Under the pieces are notes generated by a model that saw nothing but the letters and a program-made list of their open reading frames with translations, was not told the DNA's origin and ran no database searches. From Bactericera cockerelli (Eukaryota > Arthropoda > Insecta > Hemiptera > Triozidae), in NCBI GenBank assembly GCA_024516035.1, contig CM044959.1, forward strand, positions 36,111,876 to 36,175,875: DNA of 64,000 nucleotides, written 5' to 3'. Positions 1 to 12,200 of this stretch are shown in pieces. Position numbers and translations under genes: made by a program. The stretch's first letter is position 1. Each line of letters begins with the position of its first letter.

Positions 1-181
1 TGATAAGAACTTCTTTATTTTTCATCTTGGGAATTTATCTGAATCTGAATTTATCAGTAGGTAGGTATCACATTCCTGTTATTCTGGTTATATTTTTCGG
101 TAAACGTCCTGATTTATTTTCTAATGGTAAAGAAATTCATATTGAAAACTAAAGTAACAACCACCTATTAAAAAATATTAC

Positions 182-297
182 CTGTAGGAAGTTCTGAAGA
201 AGGGGTTTTGGTACACTCCCAGCATGGCTTGATAGTCCGTAACAATACTGGATAGCTTCTCGTCTAGCTCCTTTAGGCGAGGGGGAACCCCTTTTAC
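182..297 (-). CDS. Spectrin-like exon, last seen
   Basis: 38 codons plus 2 bases: [17 protein letters not shown] to NPFFRTSYR, donor TACAG|GTAATA. Two acceptors are possible: TTTAG at 298-299, which gives an open frame, and a better TTTTCAG at 319-320, which puts a TAG in frame. I chose the first for that reason. Confidence 0.5.
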
Positions 298-3200
298 CTA
301 AATTCTCCAGGCCTTCGCCTGAAAATAAAGGTGAGATTTGTGCCTTTATTTAAAAAATTCTTAATTTTGGTTAACTTTTCGTCAATGTTTCTCAAGTCGT
401 CGAGGTTTTTTTCTTCACTCTAATTCTAGCCCTTTCGCTGAACTACAGAATTGGTAGTTTTATAAAACCCCGCATAAGTTCGGAAAAACTCCATGTTTTT
501 CTCTTTTATGCTTGTCCCAATAACTCAGTGTTCAAAGAGTCATTCTGGGTAATCTTGAGGTCGCAGGTTCAAAACGTAGCCGCGACAGTTATCCTTCCAT
601 TTGGGATTTTTTTTAATAATACACCTTGGGCATCCTTCTGGAAAAAAGTCCTACAATATTATAATTATTACCGACCTGAGAAACTTGATCAATAACACGG
701 CGAACATTTCTGGAAGCCGGTGGTCCAAGTCAAGCAAAAAATTCAGTAAGGCGAGTTTTCAGTGATTAACAAAAATTTGATACTTTTTTTTATAAATAAG
801 GCAAAGTAGTCACTGTGGCAGAGTGAGTTAGCGCGCTAGGCATTGCACACATGGTGACCTGGGTTCGATTCCCAGCGGGGGAGGATTTTTTTCTGCTCTG
901 TACTTGGATGTTCGGGGTCCACTCATACCTCGTGAGGAAGAATGAGTAGCTGCTTTAATGTGAAGCAGCGACCAGTGGCAGAATCATAGGCAAAAAATAA
1001 TACAAGATATTGGAAATTAAAGTGGTAAATTTCCTATGATTATGCGCTACCCACTAAAATTGTGACATAATAACACAAAGATAAAGCATTATATAAATAA
1101 GGCAATATTGTAATATTTATTTATCTTCTCCACTTGCTCCCGCTCTCACCTTGTCCTTGGACCAGTAGATCCTCCCGCAGTTCTGATCCGCAGCTGAATC
1201 TCAGCCAGAGCTCTGCGTATCTCAGGCAGCACCACCCGGGTCTTGTCTCCTATGTGGTCCAGGACATCCTGGGCCGAGGAGAGGTCTTCCGAGAGGATGG
1301 GGTAGAGTTGTGCATCCAGCTTGGAAACCCAGTCAACCGTCTGTGGAAAAAAGAAAGTAGTTCTTTTATAAGTTGTTGAGAGAAATAGTAAATTTATTTA
1401 CTACAAACTGACATCACTGTGATGCTTGCCGTGAGACACAGTACTGACAAACTTTAACATTTTTTTTTTTTATTGGGATCATTTGTTGTGGATGATTCAA
1501 GGTTTGTATATAGCATCTAAAATAGAAATGGATGATCGAAAACACCTTATTAGGACATAAGTGTTAGGTGTTCTCTAAATTATTTAAAACTTATAATTTT
1601 GATACACTATTTTTAACATTAAAAGAGAAATAGGTGTCAGTAAACACGTGCATAATTTTCTGTTACAATCCTGTTTCCGCTCTGAATATTACTGTTTTTC
1701 TTTATTTTCTTGTTCCCACTATACATTATTAGGTAACCTAATAATACATGTATGTATTATTAGGTTACCATGATTTATAAAATCATACCCATACTCAAGT
1801 GTTGTTAATATATAAAGTGAATGACCATACACCTGAATTGACTAATTAGTTTGACTAAAATTTCATTTTCATATGCTCCAAGATTTTAATGATATTTATG
1901 TCGTAAAAGTATTAATTGGTGTGGTTTGAGTGTTTTTATGTATTGCCTTAATGACCATGTAGCCCCCGCACTAGTGACGCTAGATTAAGAATAACAACAC
2001 TGTTTCAACCTGGCGACGGCAAGCGGAAATGATTCGCCGCTGATGAGGAAGAACAAATCGTGTAGGCCGAAGACATCCAAGTTCATGGAAAGCTATAAAT
2101 TTGAAAACAGCACAGCGGGCTAATCTGGGAAAACACGAGTTCGTGATTATAAAAATGTTCAACACAAAAAAACGAGCTATAAAATACGATTGTAAATGTC
2201 GTTTCTTTGTGTTCTTTTGTCAGTTTAGTAGAATTTGTGGATAGCACGGCCTTAGGAGACACTAATATTCCTAATCATATTATGAATAAATTCATAGCTT
2301 GTTCCGTAATGCCTGAATGCCACCACTTGTTGTCATCTACGTTTAGCTTATTTTCAAAGTGTTTAAAATTGTATATTACGTGAAGTAGTTAGTAGTCCAG
2401 TGAGAAAGTGTCGTCAAAACATCTTTCTTCACAAGAGTCAAATCAAAACGAGGCATAAAAGAGACTGAAAAATCATGTTTTACTAACAACTTACATTTGG
2501 AATTGTCTCCCCCCCTAGGAGTGGGGGGGGTTAAAACAGATTACGATACCAGCTTTGTCAGTTCAAAGAAAAAAATCATTGGCACCTTTAACGGGTTTGG
2601 CGTTAGGAAGGTCATCCAGCCGTAAAATTTAGAAGTGGGAGCGCCAGAACCAACCACCTCAACCATGAGGAAGAGGTTGAACAATGCCGACCCAAGTAGG
2701 TTTGGGAAAAGGCAAAGTGAAAGAAGAATTTGGAATTATATGTTTCATGGAATTATACTATGTTCTCGATTTTTTCCAGTATTCAGATCACCCCCGGCGC
2801 GGCGGCCTGCAATGTCAATACCTACACACAACATAACATATTATGAGGTTTTCTAAATCTTCCATATTGCGCCTCACAACAATACATTCATCTCGAGGCT
2901 GGAATATTATACCTACTCAACCTGGCAGCGAATCAAAACAATATCAAATTCAAGATGCAGCGAGATTATGAAAGAGGGATTGACAAAAACGTTAATTTTA
3001 CAATGACAGATATAGATCGTTTGAAGAATTAATACAAATAAAACATTCTGCCCGGGTTCCAGACAACAGGGTTTTCCCAAAGCAAGATTAGGAAAAGAAT
3101 ATTGATAAAGAAAGATACTGTTGATAGACCCAAACCTATTTAGAACAGGTACCTCATACATTTTTTTGAGAATACACGTTAAAGATGGCTCACTTTAAGA

Positions 3201-6200
3201 TTGCATGATACTCTGAGAGCATCCTATAACTGTTTTTAGAACTTGGTCATTTTAATATACTTTGCTGAACATTACCTTGTCAAAAAGTTCAAACAAAAAT
3301 GTAAAATTAGATTGAAATCACTGAGTAGGAATTAGAAATAGAAAGATGTCTACATTGCTGAAAATGTTAGAAACCCCTGAAACTTTTTTCCAGAGCCTAA
3401 CACGGAATATCCCGTCATTTCTGGAACATTAGACTCTTAGAACGATGTTAATGATATGTTTTTATCTATGGATGGAAAAGATGAATGCATTTCGGGGGGT
3501 TATGTGACGGTGCTAAATTAATGACATCTAATGCGTCCCTCACAAGATGTGCCTGTCTTGGATTTGAATTGAGTAATTGTTAATATTCATTTTATATTTA
3601 TTTTTTACTTTGAGATTATTAATTTTAAACTGTCGTAATTTTTTTTTCTTTTCTTTTTTTCTTTTTCAAAAGTATCAATTTACTGCTTTACAGGTGTCTC
3701 TTCTATTTTAACTGCATACGGTATACACGAGGTACTATCATTTATGTAGTTTCTTCTAACCTTTTACGACTTTGACACATCTGTAAACAATTAAAGCTTT
3801 GATATCCAAAGATTGTGAATTTCTGTTTTATACATTCAATTGGTCCACTGAATTCTCTTTTCAGGGCATCACTATAAGGAAGGACTTTTAACAACCTTGT
3901 TTTCTACCAAAAGGATGTTTTTACAATGTAAAGAAAGCGCAAAGTATTACTCCGCCACTGGACAAGAGAGAACCTAGGCAACAGAAAAAAACATCCCTAA
4001 CTCCCCTACTCAACCTTTCATTTCAGCATGTGTTCGATCAAACGAGAATGTTAATATTTACAGGGAATAACTTGTAGAATAGTTCTTTGTAGTTGTAGAG
4101 TTTTACTTTTACACATTTGACTGTCTAGTTTTACAAACAAATATCGTATTCGACTGATCCGATTCAACTACGTAGACTAGATATCGAGCAAAATTCTTGT
4201 TCGTTTGATACCAAACTCTGGTAGTATTGTAAAAAAAAACTTCAAGTTCCTTTACTACAGATTCCCTCCTCAAAAAACTTTACAGTTTTTATCTTTCCAA
4301 ACTTGGTACAAGACTTGATCTCATTCAACAAGAAAATTACAATCTCAATTGACCAGAACTAGCCTCTAGGACCCGAAAAGAACTATAAGCCTTCTTCTCT
4401 CAAAACTGAGATTTGACTTGTAGAATAGTTCTTTGTAGTTGTAGAGTTTTACTTTTAGAAACTTGACTGTCTTGTTTTACAAACAAATATCGTATTTGAC
4501 TGATCCGATTCAACTACGTACTATACTTTAGAACTATACTTTAGAGCTAAAGAGGTTCCCTACTATTTTTTCTTCCTCTAGACTCTCTAGAGAGTAGACA
4601 GACAATAAAAGCATGGCTCTAGCCCTAGCGACAAGCAGCACGGATGACGCTGAAATGTACCAGCTAGCGACCGCTGAGCTGCAGCGACTCCAGCGACAGT
4701 ATCGCATCATGGAGCGGGACAGAGAGGCGTACCAGGACGAGATGAGGATCAGCATTGGAAAGCAGAGGAAGATGATAGACATGCTGAGTCGGGAGAAAGA
4801 GGAACTGCTGCTGGCTGCCAGGATCACGTAAGACCAAAGGAACTTTGTCGTCTTCCAATGTATTAGAAAAAATCTATCTCTAGACAAGTTGTAAATAATA
4901 AATCCCCCCAAAAACACCACTTCGTGGTTAAAAAAGAAGAACGCCTCACTCAAAAGAATGATTATAATTAGCTAAAAATAATGATATCAAATTGAGAACA
5001 CCTTACCCCCCCTCTTTCTATATCTCTGCACTCCTCTCTGAATTCATTCCTCTTTTGTTTATCTTTCTTTGTCCTTTCTAGGGGTCATCCCAAACTTGAT
5101 TTCTCTTTAAATTTACTTGTTGCACGGCAATAAATAATGGCGGTCGGAGTATGATTTTTCTGAACTTATTTGATTAAATCGAGAAAATTACACCGCGACC
5201 GCCATTTTTTACTGCCGTGCAACAAGTAAATTTAAAGAGAAATCAAGTTTGGGATGACCCCTAGAAAGGACAAAGAAAGATAAACATAAGAGGAATGAAT
5301 TCAGAGAGGAGTGCAGAGATATAGAAAGAGGGGGGGTAAGGTGTTCTCAATTTGATATCATTTATTTTTAGCTAATTATAATCATTCTTTTGAGTGAGGC
5401 GTTCTTCTTTTTTTAACCACGAAGTGGTGTTTTTGGGGGATATCAGTTCTTTTTGTACGAAAATATAGGTTCATACACTACTGAAACATTATGAATAACA
5501 AAAGTAAATAAGCTGGAATAATGTGAATGTACCAAGTTGTCTTTTTTTTAAAGATATAGTTTTAGCAGTACATATTTAATTTTTCTAAGGTCAATATGTA
5601 TTTGGATCACAGATTTGGCCCCCTGAGTCCCCAACGTGAGTAAATAATAATATAAATTTGCAATGCAAGACCTTTTGATTCTATACTCCACATGATTAGG
5701 TTTATCTTTCAATGCTAAATAAACCTCGGAGCCTCCTATGGGGGACCCTAAAAACACCTGGATTTACAAATGCCAGAGAAATTAATTTGTAATCACCTTA
5801 TCAAGGTGAGGTAATGAGTTCTCTCCCGTTGACCTTTTCTTACCCGAATTCTCTCCGGCTTGTTGCAGGGGTCACCACGAGTATCTCCCCAGGAAATGAG
5901 ACAATGCTTTTTTACATAAGTTATTTAAGAAAATGAAAACTATAAAATTATCATTTTTATATAAGAATCGGCCTTTTATAAAGAAATATTTTAAAATTTC
6001 TAACTAATGAAAGGCTATGCCTTCAGTGTATAGTAGATTTAGGTAAAATACATAGAAGGCCATGCCTCAGGAATATAGTAGGGTTAGGGATAATATATAG
6101 GAGGCCATGCCTTGGGTTTATCATAGGGTTAGGAAAAATACATAGAAGGCCATGCCTTAGGTCTATATCAATGATTACTAGGTGTTTCGATTATAATTTT

Positions 6201-9200
6201 TATGCTAGCCTAAACTATGTAGGTATAAAATGAGGTAAAAATGCAAGCGACGCGACGGGAGACAATTTGGTGTTGATAAAACCATGAGCGGGAGAGAACT
6301 CGGTGGTGACGTCCCTTATCAATACCTCACGAGGTATGAGTGTACCCCGGACATAATGGACAGAGAAAAAAAACTTCCCTGAAGGGGATCGAACCCAATT
6401 CATCGTGCGTGCAAGCCTAGTATGCTACCCACTTGGCCAAAGTCACTACTTTGTCACAACTTTTAGTGAGTAGCATCGACATTATTAGAGCTACCTCATC
6501 ATATTTTATCTCCATCCAACCATGATTGTCCAAAATCAATCTCGTAATGCCACCACAGGTCATTGGCCAATTCTGCAACAACTAAAATTTTCCTCGCGAG
6601 GGTAATGAGGTCGTCATGAAGATCAAATATAAAGATCGGAAAAACAAAACAACGTTAAGCCCAAATTAAAAATATAAAGCTAAAAAATTTCGTCCCCGCC
6701 AGGATTCGAACCCATGCTGACCGGTTGGCAGGTCGAGCGTGCTACCAATAGACAAAGTTATCTTCTAAAGAAACTGACGGAAAATGAACTAACTAAATTA
6801 ATACTTGGAAACTTAAACATTAAAATTTTGCAGTGAGAGAGCGAGGTCATCTCGAAAAATACATACTGGCCAAGATCTGACCACTAAGCTAAGGATTCGA
6901 AGGTACCTACCCGCCAAAGAAAATGAAAAGGCCACCAGGTGCCACCCAGTGGACCGGATGAAGGAATAAAATCAATAAATTTGGTTTCTGCTCATCAAGA
7001 TCTTTCATTTGATACCACTTAAGATTAGTATTATCCTTCAATTCCCGATTTGGGCTCCCAAAACCCGAGGCCGCCCAAATGGGCCGCCCGCTTATAATTT
7101 AGAATTTTTTTTTGGTCCGGGCTCATCTCCATTATATCTTGATCACTTTAGACACCTCACTTAATCTTCAGTGCCAAGTTAAAGACACGAAGTCGGGTCT
7201 CAAATGATCCGTATGAAGAAAAAAAAACAGAAAAAAAAAAAAAATTATGAATCTTTTCATGTCTTTCACGATTGTTGGGGGGTCTCGAAAATAGGGTTCC
7301 CGTTGGCCTAGGAAGTCAAACAAAAAGTAAAATCAATTTATTTTTCAACGTAGAGTCCATTTCTGCAACAAAAATCGCAATTTTTGAAATTCATGTTGCA
7401 CTTTTCGCTGGCTGAAAGTACATGAAATGCATGGGAACTATGTTTTCCGTAACCTTACACTCTGCCGGGCTGTCTCTTTCTTTGTATAGGCGTTCTTCAC
7501 ACCTCGGCCGAGGTGTTTGATAAATAGTAAGTACAAGTAGTTTTTTTATTTGAACAGTCAACATTGAAGAAGAAATCTTATATTTTCCAACAGAGGCCCT
7601 TCAAAGCTTAGGAGAAGTACCTTTGTATAAATGTTTCTTTAGAAAGAAAATAAATAAATAAAACTATTAAACAAGCGTTCGTCGGGTACTCTAGGGGTCG
7701 CGCGAAGCGAAGTCATTTATATGACAAGTTATCCTTCTATTTGGGATTTTGACTAAATACTGACGTACTCGAAGACTAAATACTGACGTCGCTGTTGGAA
7801 TAATGGGACTTATTAATGCTAGTTGGACAGGGAAAATAAGTGCAATATTATTATTAGATTCAACTGGGAGTGGTAATGTAGTCTTATGGTTCAAGATTAG
7901 AGTTTTGGATTGGAGTTTTCTCAGGACCGCGATCCGTTGACCTAATTCCTCATATTTCAAACGATAGCTTGTTTGTAGATGATAAATCTACAAAAACTCT
8001 CAATTTCACTCATAAGTACTATTCTCTCGTTCATTCACTCAGCAAATCTGAAAAGAACGAGGCAAAGAACGCCAGCTACAAGAATCGCATCGAAATCCTG
8101 CTCAAGCAACAGGACCTGATCGAGTCCAAGATCAAATCCGAGCAGTTGCAGCTGAAAGAGTTGGATGCTCAGATCAGGAAGGTGGAGGATCAGGTGCATG
8201 AGCTGCGCAGCTCTCACATGAACGATGAGAAGTACCTGATCAGAGTGCAAGAGCAGAACCGAGAAGTAAGTTTGAGAGAGAGAAGAATGTTCCAGGGTAA
8301 TACTCTACTCACATGAACGATGAGAAGTACCTGATCAGAGTGCAAGAGCAGAACCGAGAAGTAAGTTGAGAGAGAGAAGAATGTTCTAGGGTAATACTCT
8401 ACTCACATGAACGATGAGAAGTACCTCATCAGAGTGCAAGAGCAGAACCGAGAAGTAAGTTGAGAGAGAGAAGAATGTTCTAGGGTAATACTCTACTCAC
8501 ATGAACGATGAGAAGTACCTGATCAGAGTGCAAGAGCAGAACCGAGAAGTAAGTTCTAGGGTAATACTCTACTCACATGAACGATGAGAAGTACCTGATC
8601 AGAGTGCAAGAGCAGAACCGAGAAGTAAGTTGAGAGAGAGAAGAATGTTCTAGGGTAATACTCTACTCACATGAACGATGAGAAGTACCTGATCAGAGTG
8701 CAAGAGCAGAACCGAGAAGTAAGTTGAGAGAGAGAAGAATGTTCCAGGGTAATACTCTACTCACATGAACGATGAGAAGTACCTGATCAGAGTGCAAGAG
8801 CAGAACCGAGAAGTAAGTTGAGAGAGAGAAGAATGTTCTAGGGTAATACTCTACTCACATGAACGATGAGAAGTACCTCATCAGAGTGCAAGAGCAGAAC
8901 CGAGAAGTAAGTTGAGAGAGAGAAGAATGTTCTAGGGTAATACTCTACTCACATGAACGATGAGAAGTACCTCATCAGAGTGCAAGAGCAGAACCGAGAA
9001 GTAAGTTGAGAGAGAGAAGAATGTTCTAGGGTAATACTCTACTCACATGAACGATGAGAAGTGCCTGATCAGAGTGCAAGAGCAGAACCGAGAAGTAAGT
9101 TGAGAGAGAGAAGAATGTTCTAGGGTAATACTCTACTCACATGAACGATGAGAAGTACCTCATCAGAGTGCAAGAGCAGAACCGAGAAGTAAGTTCTAGG

Positions 9201-12200
9201 GTAATACTCTACTCACATGAACGATGAGAAGTGCCTGATCAGAGTGCAAGAGCAGAACCGAGAAGTAAGTTGAGAGAGAGAAGAATGTTCTAGGGTAATA
9301 CTCTACTCACATGAACGATGAGAAGTACCTGATCAGAGTGCAAGAGCAGAACCGAGAAGTAAGTTCTAGGGTAATACTCTACTCACATGAACGATGAGAA
9401 GTACCTGATCAGAGTGCAAGAGCAGAACCGAGAAGTAAGTTGAGAGAGAGAAGAATGTTCTAGGGTAATACTCTACTCACATGAACGATGAGAAGTACCT
9501 GATCAGAGTGCAAGAGCAGAACCGAGAAGTAAGTTGAGAGAGAGAAGAATGTTCCAGGGTAATACTCTACTCACATGAACGATGAGAAGTACCTGATCAG
9601 AGTGCAAGAGCAGAACCGAGAAGTAAGTTGAGAGAGAGAAGAATGTTCTAGGGTAATACTCTACTCACATGAACGATGAGAAGTACCTCATCAGAGTGCA
9701 AGAGCAGAACCGAGAAGTAAGTTGAGAGAGAGAAGAATGTTCTAGGGTAATACTCTACTCACATGAACGATGAGAAGTACCTCATCAGAGTGCAAGAGCA
9801 GAACCGAGAAGTAAGTTGAGAGAGAGAAGAATGTTCTAGGGTAATACTCTACTCACATGAACGATGAGAAGTGCCTGATCAGAGTGCAAGAGCAGAACCG
9901 AGAAGTAAGTTGAGAGAGAGAAGAATGTTCTAGGGTAATACTCTACTCACATGAACGATGAGAAGTACCTCATCAGAGTGCAAGAGCAGAACCGAGAAGT
10001 AAGTTCTAGGGTAATACTCTACTCACATGAACGATGAGAAGTGCCTGATCAGAGTGCAAGAGCAGAACCGAGAAGTAAGTTGAGAGAGAGAAGAATGTTC
10101 TAGGGTAATACTCTACTCACATGAACGATGAGAAGTACCTGATCAGAGTGCAAGAGCAGAACCGAGAAGTAAGTTCTAGGGTAATACTCTACTCACATGA
10201 ACGATGAGAAGTACCTGATCAGAGTGCAAGAGCAGAACCGAGAAGTAAGTTGAGAGAGAGAAGAATGTTCTAGGGTAATACTCTACTCACATGAACGATG
10301 AGAAGTACCTGATCAGAGTGCAAGAGCAGAACCGAGAAGTAAGTTCTAGGGTAATACTCTACTCACATGAACGATGAGAAGTACCTCATCAGAGTGCAAG
10401 AGCAGAACCGAGAAGTAAGTTCTAGGGTAATACTCTACTCACATGAACGATGAGAAGTACCTGATCAGAGTGCAAGAGCAGAACCGAGAAGTAAGTTGAG
10501 AGAGAGAAGAATGTTCCAGGGTAATACTCTACTCACATGAACGATGAGAAGTACCTGATCAGAGTGCAAGAGCAGAACCGAGAAGTAAGTTGAGAGAGAG
10601 AAGAATGTTCTAGGGTAATACTCTACTCACATGAACGATGAGAAGTACCTCATCAGAGTGCAAGAGCAGAACCGAGAAGTAAGTTGAGAGAGAGAAGAAT
10701 GTTCTAGGGTAATACTCTACTCACATGAACGATGAGAAGTACCTCATCAGAGTGCAAGAGCAGAACCGAGAAGTAAGTTCTAGGGTAATACTCTACTCAC
10801 ATGAACGATGAGAAGTGCCTGATCAGAGTGCAAGAGCAGAACCGAGAAGTAAGTTGAGGAGAGAAGAATGTTCTAGGGTAATACTCTACTCACATGAACG
10901 ATGAGAAGTACCTCATCAGAGTGCAAGAGCAGAACCGAGAAGTAAGTTCTAGGGTAATACTCTACTCACATGAACGATGAGAAGTACCTGATCAGAGTGC
11001 AAGAGCAGAACCGAGAAGTAAGTTGAGAGAGAGAAGAATGTTCCAGGGTAATACTCTACTCACATGAACGATGAGAAGTACCTGATCAGAGTGCAAGAGC
11101 AGAACCGAGAAGTAAGTTGAGAGAGAGAAGAATGTTCCAGGGTAATACTCTACTCACATGAACGATGAGAAGTACCTCATCAGAGTGCAAGAGCAGAACC
11201 GAGAAGTAAGTTGAGAGAGAGAAGAATGTTCCAGGGTAATACTCTACTCACATGAACGATGAGAAGTACCTGATCAGAGTGCAAGAGAGAAGTAAGTTGA
11301 GAGAGAGAAGTAAGTTCCAGGGTAATACTCTACTCACATGAACGATGAGAAGTACCTGATCAGAGTGCAAGAGAGAAGTAAGTTGAGAGAGAGAAGAATG
11401 TTCTAGGGTGATACTCTACTCACATGAACGATGAGAAGTGCCTGATCAGAGTGCAAGAGCAGAACCGAGAAGTAAGTTGAGAAAGAAAAAATTGTTCCAG
11501 GGTAATACTCTACTCACATGAACGATGAGAAGTACCTGATCAGAGCACAAGAGCAGAACCGAGAAGTAAGTTGAGAGACAATAATATTCTTAGGGAATAT
11601 AAATACTCTTGGAATAACTTGAGAAAATCAGTACATTTCTTAATTTTACCTTTTCAGGTTTTTTTTTTAAATAAACATGGTTTTTTTTATATGTATTAAT
11701 ACCTATGTAAAATATTTATCCCATAAAATATATAAGACCTGTTTGACTGCTGGAGTAAAGGGACTTTTCAGTCTTACCTCGGCAGTATAAACAAGGTATA
11801 TTCTATTCTATTCTATTCTATTCTACATCAATATTATAAACAGAAAAGTCAGAAGTTGTATTAGATGTACAAATTTTTACCAAAGTACTCGTAAGCTTCT
11901 TTTTTCCATTAAAAAAAAATATACAGTTACCAGGGGCGGCATTTTACTTCTTTTTGAATGATAAAGAATAAATGTGTTTTGTACATACATAACAGTTTAC
12001 TTTAAATAGATTTTAAACAACGTTATATTTCTCTTCGATGGACTGTACAACATAAATATGTGATGAGGAGGGGTAATTTCAACTTTAATTTAGTGAAATC
12101 GGTATTGCGTAAATTTCTAGGTGGATCTTCTAGAGAATCGACTACATACGGCCACTGTGAAGTTCAACAAGATGCTGATGGGGAACCGCATGCTGAAGCA

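Larger units (their letters stand above)
4828..8042 (+). other. ODAD1 intron 1, rich in repeats
   Basis: A 3.2-kb intron holding a foldback element, a 45-bp tandem repeat at 6013-6170, two - strand tRNA-like SINE fragments (about 6240-6457 and 6690-6770) and a 70-bp hairpin-ended repeat at 7452-7521. I see no coding exon in it. Confidence 0.65.

Noticed and set aside
8215..11580. CRISPR-like array
   Set aside because: The units are directly adjacent tandem copies of exon and intron sequence without unique spacers, in a eukaryotic gene.
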